Positions 17,288-24,696 of a stretch of 37,176 bases of DNA are shown here, one piece after another (position 1 is the first letter of the stretch; every line of letters begins with the position of its first letter). The stretch is taken from contig CAMMNN010000033.1 of assembly GCA_946498245.1 (NCBI GenBank), positions 1-37,176 on the forward strand. The letters run 5' to 3'. Under the pieces are notes generated by a model, which was given only the letters and a program-made list of their open reading frames with translations, had not been told where the DNA came from and did not search any database. Position numbers and translations under genes: made by a program. The stretch comes from an uncultured Clostridium sp. (GTDB lineage Bacteria > Bacillota > Clostridia > Lachnospirales > Lachnospiraceae).

Positions 17288-18740
17288 TTGTTCCAGCAGC
17301 CTCCCCTTCTAAAATTCCAGACGGCATGATTCCGGCCAAGGGATCCCGCATCATGCGGTTTGAAGAATAGGTCTGCCCTTTTGCCGCCGCTATGTTATCA
17401 TCTGAGATTTTGCCAAATACTCCTGTTTCCTCCGCTATTGCCTGCAGTTCCTGCATGGCAGTGGACATATCTACCAAATCATTTTGATAAGCCGCCAAAA
17501 CCGCATTGGTTCTGCGCTCCGTAATTTCTGCCCTCTCTTGTGCATCTGGTGTCCACATAGACGGGAAATCAATCTCTAAGTCATCAGGTATTACGCCCCA
17601 TGCTGACAATGCCATCACAGGAAGAATCCTTTCAATAATCGGCCTTAACGTGGTTTCTCTCAGCCCGTCTATGTAATCGTAATAATTTTGCATATCCGAA
17701 TCGCCTGTAGCATTCAGCCCCGCCGGTGAACGTCCGAAAAGCTTAGTCACAGGGGTTCTGGCAGCCCCGGACACGTCCATCATAATGCAGTCATATACAT
17801 CGGAAAGGCCTGTGAATGTGTATTGGGTATTGTGGATAGCATCACCTTTGTTAATAATCCGGGTTCCGAAATTGCTTTCAAAGATAGCCTGTGCCTGCAA
17901 GGTGTTCCAGAAACGCCTCTGTATCTCTGCGTTTGTTGTACTCAGCATCTGATCCAGGCCATCTGCCTCCATGTAATTGACATTTGCCCGGAAGGTTAAT
18001 GCCGCTATGTTTCCGGAGACATTGTCTCGTTTTACTACCTCGTTGTAGATAGCTTCTATTTCAGATTCTCCCCAATAGTTTTCTGTGACCTGCTCCATCC
18101 AGGGAAGGTCACGCCCAATAAAGCGGATAACCCGGCTGTGGTGGACTCTTACGGCAGTCTGTCCGTCTTCATCATCACGGATTACGTAATACTCCGGAAG
18201 GCCGAAATCAGGATCCGCCGGGTCATTCACCAAACTGCTCTCCGGGTATATCCCATTCCAGCGATCCAGAATCTGGAGGCCCAGGAAACTACCGGGGAGC
18301 ACCGTCCCCAGATCCAGCGGAAGGCTCATGTCGGTATGGCCTTTTACAAGGATTACGCCGGCAGCTCCGCCATACAGTCTTCCCCAATACATACCCAGCA
18401 ATAGCTTTTTCCGGATCTGTGTCTGCATTTCCAGCCGAGCCATCTGCTTCACGCTTTCAGGCCCGATACCGGATTTTATCTGATACCATTTCCGGATCAT
18501 GTCGTTAGGGATTGTCGCAATTATATTCTGGATAATCCAGTTTTCCCGGTACAGGCTTGTCAGCAGTTGGTAGTTCTGGGTCAGCCGGGTCATGGGGTAT
18601 TCCGTAGCCTGCAATAGATCCATAGTCCCCCACCCGATACGGGCCGCAGGGTTAGAAAAAGCGTCCATCGTACTGACGGGCGCCTGTCTTGTATTATTCT
18701 GTTTTCCTGCCCGTTGCAAGGGCCGTTTCTTCTTAGCCAT
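17271..18740 (-). CDS. Portal protein (DUF1073-like)
   Basis: A 489-aa portal protein forming the DNA entry channel. It matches the DUF1073 portal family: N-terminal NPAARIGWGTMDLLQATEYP, then RENWIIQNIIATIPNDMIRK, the conserved LLLGMYWGRLYGGAAGVILV segment (about residues 113-133), and VTKLFGRSPAGLNATGDSDM (about 330-350). It lies directly after TerL (1-bp gap) and before the minor capsid protein. Databases sometimes label this family Acb1-like; the position and full length say portal. Confidence 0.9.
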   Translation of the reverse strand: MAKKKRPLQRAGKQNNTRQAPVSTMDAFSNPAARIGWGTMDLLQATEYPMTRLTQNYQLLTSLYRENWIIQNIIATIPNDMIRKWYQIKSGIGPESVKQMARLEMQTQIRKKLLLGMYWGRLYGGAAGVILVKGHTDMSLPLDLGTVLPGSFLGLQILDRWNGIYPESSLVNDPADPDFGLPEYYVIRDDEDGQTAVRVHHSRVIRFIGRDLPWMEQVTENYWGESEIEAIYNEVVKRDNVSGNIAALTFRANVNYMEADGLDQMLSTTNAEIQRRFWNTLQAQAIFESNFGTRIINKGDAIHNTQYTFTGLSDVYDCIMMDVSGAARTPVTKLFGRSPAGLNATGDSDMQNYYDYIDGLRETTLRPIIERILPVMALSAWGVIPDDLEIDFPSMWTPDAQERAEITERRTNAVLAAYQNDLVDMSTAMQELQAIAEETGVFGKISDDNIAAAKGQTYSSNRMMRDPLAGIMPSGILEGEAAGTNGENY

Positions 18741-18741
18741 A

Positions 18742-20040
18742 TTACGCTCCTATTCTCCATGACGGAAGGGCATTAATCCGATAGCGCAAGGCGTCAGGGC
18801 CATGGTCTAACTGCTTAACCGGTCCCTCTTCCCCACGCGCTGCTGCCTTTTCGTCCCACACATAGGACTGGTTTTCTGCAATCAGCCCTTTGCAGTTGCG
18901 GTTAATTCTAAGTGTCCGTCTGGCATACATAGCCGATACTTTCCGAATGCCATCCAATACATTATTATCAGCCGGGACAACTACCCAGCCACGGCTTCTT
19001 AACTCTACAATGAATGATGCAGCCGAAGGGTCAACAATAATGCAGCATTGGTCTTCCGGCTTGTCCCCCATAAAGACAGCCATATCGTCTGCGTACTGTT
19101 TGTCTGTTTTCTGCGGATTGGCAGACCGTCTGGCCTCCTCTGACCGGCTGTCCCACCGGTATTCCCTGTCAACCCAGATGGTTTGTCCGTCGTCCCAGGT
19201 ATCCAGGAATACACAGGGATTTGTTGTGCCGTAATCCACAGCAATCATACGGGTTCCAATATACTTTAATGCCGGGGGCCGTTCTTCGTCTGTATACAGG
19301 TTCTCATCTGTAAACATGGTGTAGATCAGGCCTTCCGCAGCCCGCCACAGGCCTTTGATATAGCGCAGATAAAACACACCGGCGTACATCGCCCGGTATC
19401 TGGCCTTTATCCTTTCTGACAGACTTAGATTGTCCTCCATCGTAAAGTGGAGATATAAAATCCCTTTTTCTTTCGCTTTATCAATCCAGCCTGTCTTAAA
19501 CCAGTGTGCCGGCCCTTCTGGGTTGCAGTTAAACCACATCTTACTCCCGTCGACAGAACACCGGCCTGTGGCTTGATTTACAAAGCTTTCCGGCATCAAG
19601 GCCACTTCATCAAAAAAGGCGCCGGCGGCTGTAATTCCCTGTACCAGTTCTTGGGAGCCCTCGTCTTTTCCGCCAAAAACGAAAAAATAGTTTGTCCGGC
19701 CTTTGCGGGACACTTCCAGCATATTAGGGGTTTCCCCTGAAATATGGTGTGTACAATGGTACCCTCGGCTGCGGAGCATCGGAATCAAATTTAACAGTAC
19801 ATTTCGCCGGAAGGAAGTAATTGTCTTCCCAGCCATAATGAAGTTTTGGCCGTTAAAAGACTCCATCGCCCAGAACACAAAGGATAATGACATGGACACT
19901 GTTTTTCCTGAACGGATAGCCCCATCTGCAATAATGCCATTGTAATCTCTAACCGGACTGTCTTTCGTCCACCAATTCAATACCATTCGCTGTTTTGGGG
20001 AAAAAGGCTTGAATTTAAAAACTGGACGTCTATGTTTCAT
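18742..20040 (-). CDS. terL: Terminase large subunit
   Basis: A 432-aa packaging ATPase/nuclease of the PBSX/Terminase_3 type. Walker A is GAIRSGKT at 40-47; Walker B is AFFDEV at 141-146. The nuclease domain has its acidic residues at D269 (MIAVDYGTTNP), D337 (CCIIVDPSAAS) and D412/D416 (LDHGPDALRY). It cuts concatemers and pumps DNA through the portal. It overlaps the TerS gene by 11 bp. PBSX-like terminases suggest pac-type headful packaging, which is inference here. Confidence 0.95.
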   Translation of the reverse strand: MKHRRPVFKFKPFSPKQRMVLNWWTKDSPVRDYNGIIADGAIRSGKTVSMSLSFVFWAMESFNGQNFIMAGKTITSFRRNVLLNLIPMLRSRGYHCTHHISGETPNMLEVSRKGRTNYFFVFGGKDEGSQELVQGITAAGAFFDEVALMPESFVNQATGRCSVDGSKMWFNCNPEGPAHWFKTGWIDKAKEKGILYLHFTMEDNLSLSERIKARYRAMYAGVFYLRYIKGLWRAAEGLIYTMFTDENLYTDEERPPALKYIGTRMIAVDYGTTNPCVFLDTWDDGQTIWVDREYRWDSRSEEARRSANPQKTDKQYADDMAVFMGDKPEDQCCIIVDPSAASFIVELRSRGWVVVPADNNVLDGIRKVSAMYARRTLRINRNCKGLIAENQSYVWDEKAAARGEEGPVKQLDHGPDALRYRINALPSWRIGA

Positions 20041-20935
20041 CTTCGGTCATCTCCTGTGTCGAAGCTGCACCCTCCCAGTCTGCTTTCGCGCTTCCTTCTA
20101 ACGCTTCAAGGAAACCATCGTCCTCTGCTTCTTCCGCCTCGTCCTGCCCGAAACGTGTCTTCATAGCAGCAATCCGAACCCGCTGCTCCTCTGTAGCCAG
20201 ATCCATGTGAGCCGTCAGCCATTCCAGGGCTTTCATACGGTCATTCAGTTTTACGCTGGCGCCATCTTTTCCCTGCTTCACTTCTGCAATGATTGTACCG
20301 TCTACAGTGTCAGACTCCCGAAAGCGGACTGTATTAACTTCTTTGGTCAAAGGAACTTTCTTTCCTGTTTCAGGGTCAACAACCTGTATCGGGCCAAAAG
20401 CTCCCATCACCTGGACGCGCTCCCTGCCGAACTCAACGTACTCTGTTATGTCTGCAAAAGCAATATCCATGTACTTCTGGAAAATGTCATGTTCGTCCAG
20501 CATTTCACGGTTTAAACGGTTCTGCTTCAGACAGGAAATTTCCTCCCGAATCTGTGCGTTTCTGAGCAGCGCCGCCCCATTGGTCATAGCCGTTCCATAA
20601 CTGCACCCATAGGCTTTCCGGTATGCCTTTGTTGCATTAAAGCATCGGACATACAGCAAACAAAAAAGCCGCTGCTTATCGGTCAAATTATGATTCTGCA
20701 TCACGTGTTCGACTGCTTCCGCAACAGCTTTTCTTTCAATATTTTTCTTTTTCGCAACGTTGCGACGGGATTTTTGCAACGTTGCATTTCCGCTGCTATC
20801 CCAACCGTAACGCTTTTTCCAGCTCCGGACCGTGCCTTCCGGCACGTCCAGCGCTGCGGCTATCTCAATTAACTTCTTTCCCTGGCGGAACATGGCCTCC
20901 GCCTGTTCCACGCGGGGATCCGGCGCTCTGGCCAT
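20030..20935 (-). CDS. terS: Terminase small subunit
   Basis: A 301-aa DNA-recognition subunit. Residues 1-50 are a helix-turn-helix of the PBSX terminase small subunit type (EAMFRQGKKLIEIAAALDVP then EGTVRSWKKRYGWD). Residues about 80-200 match Terminase_2: LTDKQRLFCLLYVRCFNATK, AYGCSYGTAMTNGAALLRN, HDIFQKYMDIAFADITEYVE. The C-terminus is acidic. It is the first gene of the packaging block. Its ribosome site, AAGAGGTGG, is identical to one arm of the terminator hairpin just upstream (see findings). Confidence 0.93.
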   Translation of the reverse strand: MARAPDPRVEQAEAMFRQGKKLIEIAAALDVPEGTVRSWKKRYGWDSSGNATLQKSRRNVAKKKNIERKAVAEAVEHVMQNHNLTDKQRLFCLLYVRCFNATKAYRKAYGCSYGTAMTNGAALLRNAQIREEISCLKQNRLNREMLDEHDIFQKYMDIAFADITEYVEFGRERVQVMGAFGPIQVVDPETGKKVPLTKEVNTVRFRESDTVDGTIIAEVKQGKDGASVKLNDRMKALEWLTAHMDLATEEQRVRIAAMKTRFGQDEAEEAEDDGFLEALEGSAKADWEGAASTQEMTEDET

Positions 20936-20980
20936 GTATCACCACCTCTTGTCGTTGTATTTTGGGTTTGGGTATAGAAA

Positions 20981-21003
20981 AAGAGGTGGGCGGGCCACCT
21001 CTT
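20981..21003 (-). terminator. Terminator after the membrane moron
   Basis: AAGAGGTGG (20981-20989 on plus) and CCACCTCTT (20995-21003) form a perfect 9-bp stem with a 5-nt loop. On the minus strand the stem is followed by TTTTTCTAT. It ends the membrane gene's transcript four bases after its stop and just upstream of terS. Confidence 0.75.
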
Positions 21004-21007
21004 GGGT

Positions 21008-21481
21008 TTACTTTTTTTCATCCCATAATATTCCCAAAATACTAATTATGTTCAAAATTACTCCTATTGCTGCTATTACAATAGACATACAAAAATCATT
21101 AGATATAATTAGTGCCGGGCAAACTAATTGTAAAATACCAAATACATAACATATAGCACCTATAAAAATACTAATTTTTAGTGCCTTTTTTCTCGATTTT
21201 TTTGTTGTTCGTTTAGATATTTGGAGCGTTATAAGTGTCGCAAATATCGACACATATCCAAAATCATTTATTATTTCTAGATTACGCATTAAAACTACAC
21301 TAGCATAGTAGCAATATATAATTATTGCATTCCAACATAAAACCCTCGTCCATTTTTTCTCTTCATGAATGATACTATTAAAATTTTTAATAATATATCC
21401 AACAAAAAAGCCCCAACTTCCCATCATAATCAGAAAAAAGGCCCTGAAACCCTGACTGCATAATTCTTGTATGATTTGCAT
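21008..21481 (-). CDS. AT-rich multi-pass membrane protein (moron)
   Basis: A 157-aa membrane protein of unknown family. The start is ATG 21481 (MQIIQELCSQG) with GGGGGAATACAA before it; the longer open frame would read through a terminator hairpin. Hydrophobic segments: about 14-30 (FFLIMMGSWGFFVGYII), 48-64 (LCWNAIIIYCYYASVVL), 75-88 (YVSIFATLITL), 104-120 (ISIFIGAICYVFGIL) and 129-152 (DFCMSIVIAAIGVILNIISI). Two 60-base lines I counted are 18% and 35% GC, far below neighbouring genes. It has its own candidate promoter and is flanked by terminators, the typical moron layout. Lysogen-expressed superinfection exclusion is one plausible role (inference). Confidence 0.78.
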   Translation of the reverse strand: MQIIQELCSQGFRAFFLIMMGSWGFFVGYIIKNFNSIIHEEKKWTRVLCWNAIIIYCYYASVVLMRNLEIINDFGYVSIFATLITLQISKRTTKKSRKKALKISIFIGAICYVFGILQLVCPALIISNDFCMSIVIAAIGVILNIISILGILWDEKK

Positions 21482-21506
21482 TTGTATTCCCCCTATATTT
21501 TCTTCT

Positions 21507-21535
21507 ATCATACCGCAAAATCCAACAAAAGCAAA
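21507..21535 (-). promoter_or_regulatory. Candidate promoter of the moron
   Basis: On the minus strand TTTGCT (21530-21535) and TATGAT (21507-21512) are separated by 17 bp, about 25 bp before the moron's ATG. It begins within the T-rich end of the upstream terminator, as is common for independently expressed morons. The -35 is weak. Confidence 0.45.
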
Positions 21536-21557
21536 GCCCCTGCCGTCCGGCAAGGGC
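21525..21557 (-). terminator. Terminator upstream of the moron
   Basis: GCCCCTGCCG (21536-21545) and CGGCAAGGGC (21548-21557) form a 10-bp stem with one G-U-type position. On the minus strand the stem is followed by TTTGCTTTTG. It would stop transcripts arriving from the DUF1492 side before the moron, so late transcription must either be antiterminated here or start further downstream. Confidence 0.6.
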
Positions 21558-21636
21558 AATAGGAGGAAAGCATTAAATCAGCCACCTGGCAATGATACCA
21601 GGCGGCCGTTTCTGGGGGTAGACTAGGAGGTAACAG

Positions 21637-21711
21637 GTGTCTTACACTGTTCTCAGTATACACTATAACACACTTGACACGGAAAATCCGGAAAAAACGG
21701 AAAAACTTTAA
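21637..21711 (+). CDS. Possible 24-aa plus-strand microprotein
   Basis: GTG at 21637 is preceded by a perfect AGGAGG (21625-21630) at 6-bp spacing and opens 24 codons (VSYTVLSIHYNTLDTENPEK, then TEKL). Its TAA overlaps the stop codon of the convergent DUF1492-like gene. A small hairpin CCTGG/CCAGG lies upstream at about 21583-21600. No clear promoter is visible. It could be a real peptide or an accident in a regulatory segment. Confidence 0.3.
   Translation: MSYTVLSIHYNTLDTENPEKTEKL
21655..21706 (-). promoter_or_regulatory. Candidate late promoter with three 9-bp repeats
   Basis: On the minus strand two -10-like boxes, TATAGT (21662-21667, with a TG extension) and TATACT (21655-21660), lie downstream of three exact-period 9-bp repeats starting at 21680, 21689 and 21698 (plus-strand CGGAAAATC, CGGAAAAAA, CGGAAAAAC). 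No consensus -35 is present; the repeats sit where an activator would bind. The position, right after the DUF1492/ArpU-like gene and before the packaging genes, fits an activator-dependent late promoter. Confidence 0.4.
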
Positions 21712-22133
21712 CTTTCTCTCATAAATTTTTCAAACTCCTTCCGGATACTCTCTCTCGTTACATTCCTTCCCATTCGTGCCGCCACCTCATTCCATGAGTT
21801 ACCCTCAAAAATTTTATATTTTATAATCCGCTGCATTCTCTGGGGAATCGTATTCAGCCATTTTTCTACCTGGATTTTGATCGCTTCGGCTGCTGCTTTC
21901 CGTTCCTCTAAGAGCTGCTTTTTTTCTTCTAAGGCACTCGGCTTTTGAATTTCATTGTAAGCCACTCCCTCGATATGGAAATTGGTAACCGTATATGGGA
22001 AATCATGAGAAGAGCCTTTTACAATATCCTGCGCTATCCGCTTTTGCTGCCTTTCAATCTGCCGAATTTCCTCCTCGGTTTCCTTAATCAGCACACAGGC
22101 ATCTATGTACTGATATAATATTGACTTGTCCAA
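21708..22133 (-). CDS. DUF1492/ArpU-like late transcription regulator
   Basis: A 141-aa protein with a coiled helical N-terminal half (IDACVLIKETEEEIRQIERQ) and a C-terminal sigma-region-4-like helix-turn-helix (NTIPQRMQRIIKYKIFEGNS then WNEVAARMG, TRESIRKEFEKFM). This is the DUF1492/ArpU type of Firmicutes phages, usually the last early gene before terS and thought to activate late genes. I chose TTG 22133 (MDKSILYQYID) because GGGGGAG lies 8 bp upstream; a GTG three codons earlier is too close to that site. Confidence 0.8.
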   Translation of the reverse strand: MDKSILYQYIDACVLIKETEEEIRQIERQQKRIAQDIVKGSSHDFPYTVTNFHIEGVAYNEIQKPSALEEKKQLLEERKAAAEAIKIQVEKWLNTIPQRMQRIIKYKIFEGNSWNEVAARMGRNVTRESIRKEFEKFMRES

Positions 22134-22147
22134 CGGATTCACTCCCC

Positions 22148-22513
22148 CTATCCTTCTACCATGCGTTTTCGGTATTCCCGGTGTCCTTCCAGGTACTGCT
22201 CCGTCTTCCTCTGTCGCCCCAAAAGCTGCTGAAGGTCTTTTAGCGTCTGTTTCCCAGCAGGACTCTGGAAATACTGGACTATATTTTCGCACAGTTGGAC
22301 GGTATCCTTGCTCCGGCGGCGTCGGTTCCGGCTATCCCAGAGTTTCAGTGCTTCCCGATGCATGGAGTACTTGTCCTGTGAAAATTCCAAGGCATGAAGA
22401 AGATCCTGGAGCCGCTTGTCCTCATCTCCTACACTGGAATATGCAATCTGATAATCTTCCTGGCAGGTTTTTACAAAATCCAAAAATTGCTGCAATTGTT
22501 CAGATGGCCTCAC
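22148..22513 (-). CDS. Hypothetical phage protein, helical
   Basis: A 121-aa hydrophilic, mostly helical protein (LQQFLDFVKTCQEDYQIAYS, LQDLLHALEFSQDKYSMHRE, a basic RNRRRRSK at about 62-69, then QTLKDLQQLLGRQRKTEQYL). The GTG start at 22513 overlaps the stop of the zinc-ribbon gene upstream and has GAAGGTG as ribosome site. I do not recognise the family. The basic middle may bind nucleic acid. It directly precedes the late regulator. Confidence 0.7.
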   Translation of the reverse strand: MRPSEQLQQFLDFVKTCQEDYQIAYSSVGDEDKRLQDLLHALEFSQDKYSMHREALKLWDSRNRRRRSKDTVQLCENIVQYFQSPAGKQTLKDLQQLLGRQRKTEQYLEGHREYRKRMVEG

Positions 22514-22896
22514 CCTATATCACCTTCACTCCAATCCAATTTCTGTCCACAATCCTTACAAAAGGCGTAACATCTATTGACTTTCGCACCGCACTCAGGA
22601 CACACAGATATTCCGCCGTTAATCAATTCAATTTTCTTTGGGGTATCACGTTCCTTCAATTCCTGTAGTTTTTCTATAACCCCAATCTGTGAGTATTCAT
22701 ACAGAGCTTCAGTGACCTCTTCAATGGTCATGTCTTTGATTAATTCATACCACTGTTTCTCTTTCAGGACTTTAATGGCCATTTCCAGCGCCTCTGTGTC
22801 CTTTTTCCAGATTTCGTCTGGATCTTCTCCGGCAGCCATGCTGCGGCTGTTATCAAGCAAGCTTTCCAATTGATTTATGCATTCTTTTTCTGTCAT
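22510..22896 (-). CDS. Zinc-ribbon early protein A
   Basis: A 128-aa protein: helical N-terminal part beginning MTEKECINQLESLLDNSRSM, then a C-terminal zinc ribbon with CPECGAKVN and CKDCGQKLDW (four Cys). The N-terminal MTEKE start and the C-terminal zinc ribbon ending in KLDWSE match the design of the gene at 23330-23722, so the two appear to be paralogues or domain relatives. Such zinc-ribbon proteins are common in Clostridia phage early regions; the function is unknown. Confidence 0.78.
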   Translation of the reverse strand: MTEKECINQLESLLDNSRSMAAGEDPDEIWKKDTEALEMAIKVLKEKQWYELIKDMTIEEVTEALYEYSQIGVIEKLQELKERDTPKKIELINGGISVCPECGAKVNRCYAFCKDCGQKLDWSEGDIG

Positions 22897-22910
22897 TGTG
22901 TACCACCGTC

Positions 22911-23333
22911 CTACTCTAATAATTCTGGGTTATCAAACACGTTGCCAATAACCTCCATCATTACATCACGATATTTACTCATATGGTCAAAATCAGAATA
23001 CCAGCAACTTCCAAAAGCTTTGTAGTCTTCATCCCATACAATTGGATAATTTGAGCAATTATCAAATCTTACAATATCATTTTCCCATATCCGCTTACCG
23101 TTCTTATCACTAAATCCGGTGTACTGGCAGAGGGTTTCAGGGTCGATTTCATATATGTTCATGGTGTACTGCATTGAAAATATCGGGCCATCGTGATATT
23201 CAACTACTTCGTTCACAAACATATAATATGTATCATCATGTTTATGGACATAATACCCTTCAACCCACCATTCCTCTTTCGGCAGTTTCCGCCAATCCCT
23301 TCGTTTTGCTTTGAAAAGTATTTCTTTGCTCAT
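22911..23333 (-). CDS. YopX family protein
   Basis: A 140-aa YopX-family protein. Hallmarks are FKAKRRDWRKLPKEEWWVEG at the start, the central CQYTGFSDKNGKRIWENDIV (about residues 72-91), and the following VRFD-type beta strand and WYSDFDH-type region. YopX proteins are frequent in Firmicutes and Bacteroidetes phages, with unproven function. The start overlaps the upstream gene by 4 bp, so it is translationally coupled with the zinc-ribbon protein. Confidence 0.9.
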   Translation of the reverse strand: MSKEILFKAKRRDWRKLPKEEWWVEGYYVHKHDDTYYMFVNEVVEYHDGPIFSMQYTMNIYEIDPETLCQYTGFSDKNGKRIWENDIVRFDNCSNYPIVWDEDYKAFGSCWYSDFDHMSKYRDVMMEVIGNVFDNPELLE

Positions 23334-23722
23334 TCTTCCTCACTCCAATCTAATTTACTGCCACATTTTGGACAATAAATATTATCATCTTTGTCTCTAT
23401 CTCTACGCCATTCGCCGCATTTAGGGCACCTTGCCATACGATAATTACAAAAACCATCTCCACTTAAAAAGCCTTCATACTCTACTCTTACTGGTTTCTG
23501 TCTCTCCACCGCCTCCCGGCACTCTTCCACTGTACCGATAGCTCGGTACTGCTGAATTTCTTCAAGGGCTTTGATTGCCAGCTCATCCGCCATGTAAGTT
23601 TTATAATTATCTTCGTTAAACAATTTCAGCATTTCCGGCTCAATCGTTTCTCCTGTCAACGCATCAAAAAGTATCATTTCCCGGTCAAACGCTAACTGCT
23701 GAATCGCTTCTTTCTCTGTCAT
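23330..23722 (-). CDS. Zinc-ribbon early protein B
   Basis: A 130-aa protein starting at ATG 23722 (MTEKEAIQQLAFDREMILFD), chosen because GGAGGAGAA precedes it; the open frame upstream to 23785 overlaps a small Cys-rich gene. A helical N-terminal half with DELAIKALEEIQQYRAIGTV, an Arg/Lys middle, then a zinc ribbon: CPKCGEW at about 109-115 and CPKCGSKLDWSEEE at the end. It resembles the gene at 22510-22896 in start and end. Confidence 0.78.
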   Translation of the reverse strand: MTEKEAIQQLAFDREMILFDALTGETIEPEMLKLFNEDNYKTYMADELAIKALEEIQQYRAIGTVEECREAVERQKPVRVEYEGFLSGDGFCNYRMARCPKCGEWRRDRDKDDNIYCPKCGSKLDWSEEE

Positions 23723-23735
23723 TTCTCCTCCTTCT

Positions 23736-23885
23736 CTAGTACGCCTTACACTTTCCTTTCCGAGCCCAGTCCACGCACTCTCCATTGTGATGTGGACAAT
23801 TCAAGCAGGCTCTGCAATCTTTATCCCGCGACCTGATCAGCCGCAAGAACTCGACCGGCTCCATATCTTTCTTTAATTTTTTCAT
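23736..23885 (-). CDS. Small Cys-rich protein (49 aa)
   Basis: MKKLKKDMEPVEFLRLIRSR opens a 49-aa protein whose second half holds CRACLNC then a C at about 38 and one at 46, with His residues between (CPHHNGEC). This spacing suggests one zinc site. The ATG has GAGGGGAAG as ribosome site and overlaps the stop of the previous gene (ATGA). The function is unknown; likely an early accessory factor. Confidence 0.7.
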   Translation of the reverse strand: MKKLKKDMEPVEFLRLIRSRDKDCRACLNCPHHNGECVDWARKGKCKAY

Positions 23886-24061
23886 CTTCCCCTCCGTCTC
23901 AGCCCCTTATCCGGGCACAGCTCTGTGTAACAGTATGCCGGATGATTGGCGCTCCAGGTATTGGGCCGCCGGCTCTGCTCCATGTCAGCTATTTCAGCCT
24001 GATGAGCGATTCCGCTGCTGATCCTGTGCTGTTCCATGATCAGCTTCTGTCTACGATTCAT
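23882..24061 (-). CDS. Small basic protein (59 aa)
   Basis: Begins MNRRQKLIMEQHRISSGIAH at ATG 24061 behind GGGGTGAACGGTA and ends in GLRRRGR, overlapping the next gene by 4 bp (ATGA). It is basic, without recognisable domains; the middle has CYTELCP. Good ribosome site and coupling on both sides support a real gene. It lies between RusA and the Cys-rich protein in the early operon. Confidence 0.62.
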   Translation of the reverse strand: MNRRQKLIMEQHRISSGIAHQAEIADMEQSRRPNTWSANHPAYCYTELCPDKGLRRRGR

Positions 24062-24080
24062 TACCGTTCACCCCGCTCTC

Positions 24081-24476
24081 TTATATGTTTTCCACTTTGA
24101 CGTAGATTCCGGGAATTTCCGCCCAATACTTCTCAATCACCTCACTGGCCACCTGGGCGTCATCTTTCCAAAACCCCAGTTCTGTCATGACATCTTTCAG
24201 CATCTTCACCAGGTTATCCGTATCCGGCCTGCTGGTCCGGTATTCCCCATCTTGATGTTTCCCCCTGGGGAAACACCACCATGTGGTTAGCCTGACGGCT
24301 CCTTCAAAGGGCTGGCTGGGACGGTGGCCCCCCAAATGGTCCCTCAGTTTCTGTCTGGCCGCCTTCAGTTCTGCCGGTTCGTAAAACTTTGGCTTCCCGT
24401 CCACCACCCGCACCTGTTTCTCCTGATGGGTACAGGTTGGCGGGATCATTGCCAGAAAAAATCTAATCTCCATCAT
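24081..24476 (-). CDS. rusA: RusA-like Holliday junction resolvase
   Basis: A 131-aa RusA-family endonuclease. I start at ATG 24476 (MMEIRFFLAMIPPTCTHQEK), which has CAAGGATCTGATT upstream and overlaps the preceding gene by 14 bp; an open frame further upstream runs inside that gene. Motifs: D85-T-D87-N88, K91, D95, and W103-K-D105-D106, the acidic cluster that binds metal in RusA, with K116 beyond. It resolves recombination and replication intermediates before packaging. Length is normal for the family. Confidence 0.92.
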   Translation of the reverse strand: MMEIRFFLAMIPPTCTHQEKQVRVVDGKPKFYEPAELKAARQKLRDHLGGHRPSQPFEGAVRLTTWWCFPRGKHQDGEYRTSRPDTDNLVKMLKDVMTELGFWKDDAQVASEVIEKYWAEIPGIYVKVENI

Positions 24477-24696
24477 AATCAGATCCTTGCCATGTCCCTG
24501 CAGCCGAGTCATATTCAATATATCCACCCTGTACCAATTTATCGAATACATACATCAGCAAACCTGGCTTTTCAGAAATCCACTTTAAAACATCGTCGTC
24601 TTTATGGTTATATTCTTCCCCCGGTTGTGTACGGTGTAGGGGAGGCATATCAAGTCCTACAGATAACCTCTTGTCTTTTGGTTTCGTTCTACCCAT
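24463..24696 (-). CDS. Hypothetical early protein (77 aa)
   Basis: A 77-aa protein starting MGRTKPKDKRLSVGLDMPPL, ATG 24696 with AAAAGGAGACGAAATAA upstream. The middle WISEKPGLLMYVFDKLVQGG looks like a short helical or winged-helix-type segment, and YIEYDSAAGTWQG is beta-like. No family recognised. It overlaps the RusA gene and is preceded by a very small, apparently shifted gene. Confidence 0.72.
   Translation of the reverse strand: MGRTKPKDKRLSVGLDMPPLHRTQPGEEYNHKDDDVLKWISEKPGLLMYVFDKLVQGGYIEYDSAAGTWQGSDYDGD

Noticed and set aside
17271-18740. Anti-CBASS Acb1 protein
   Set aside because: The family name is shared in databases, but the length, the position between TerL and the minor capsid protein and the portal-type motifs point to the portal.
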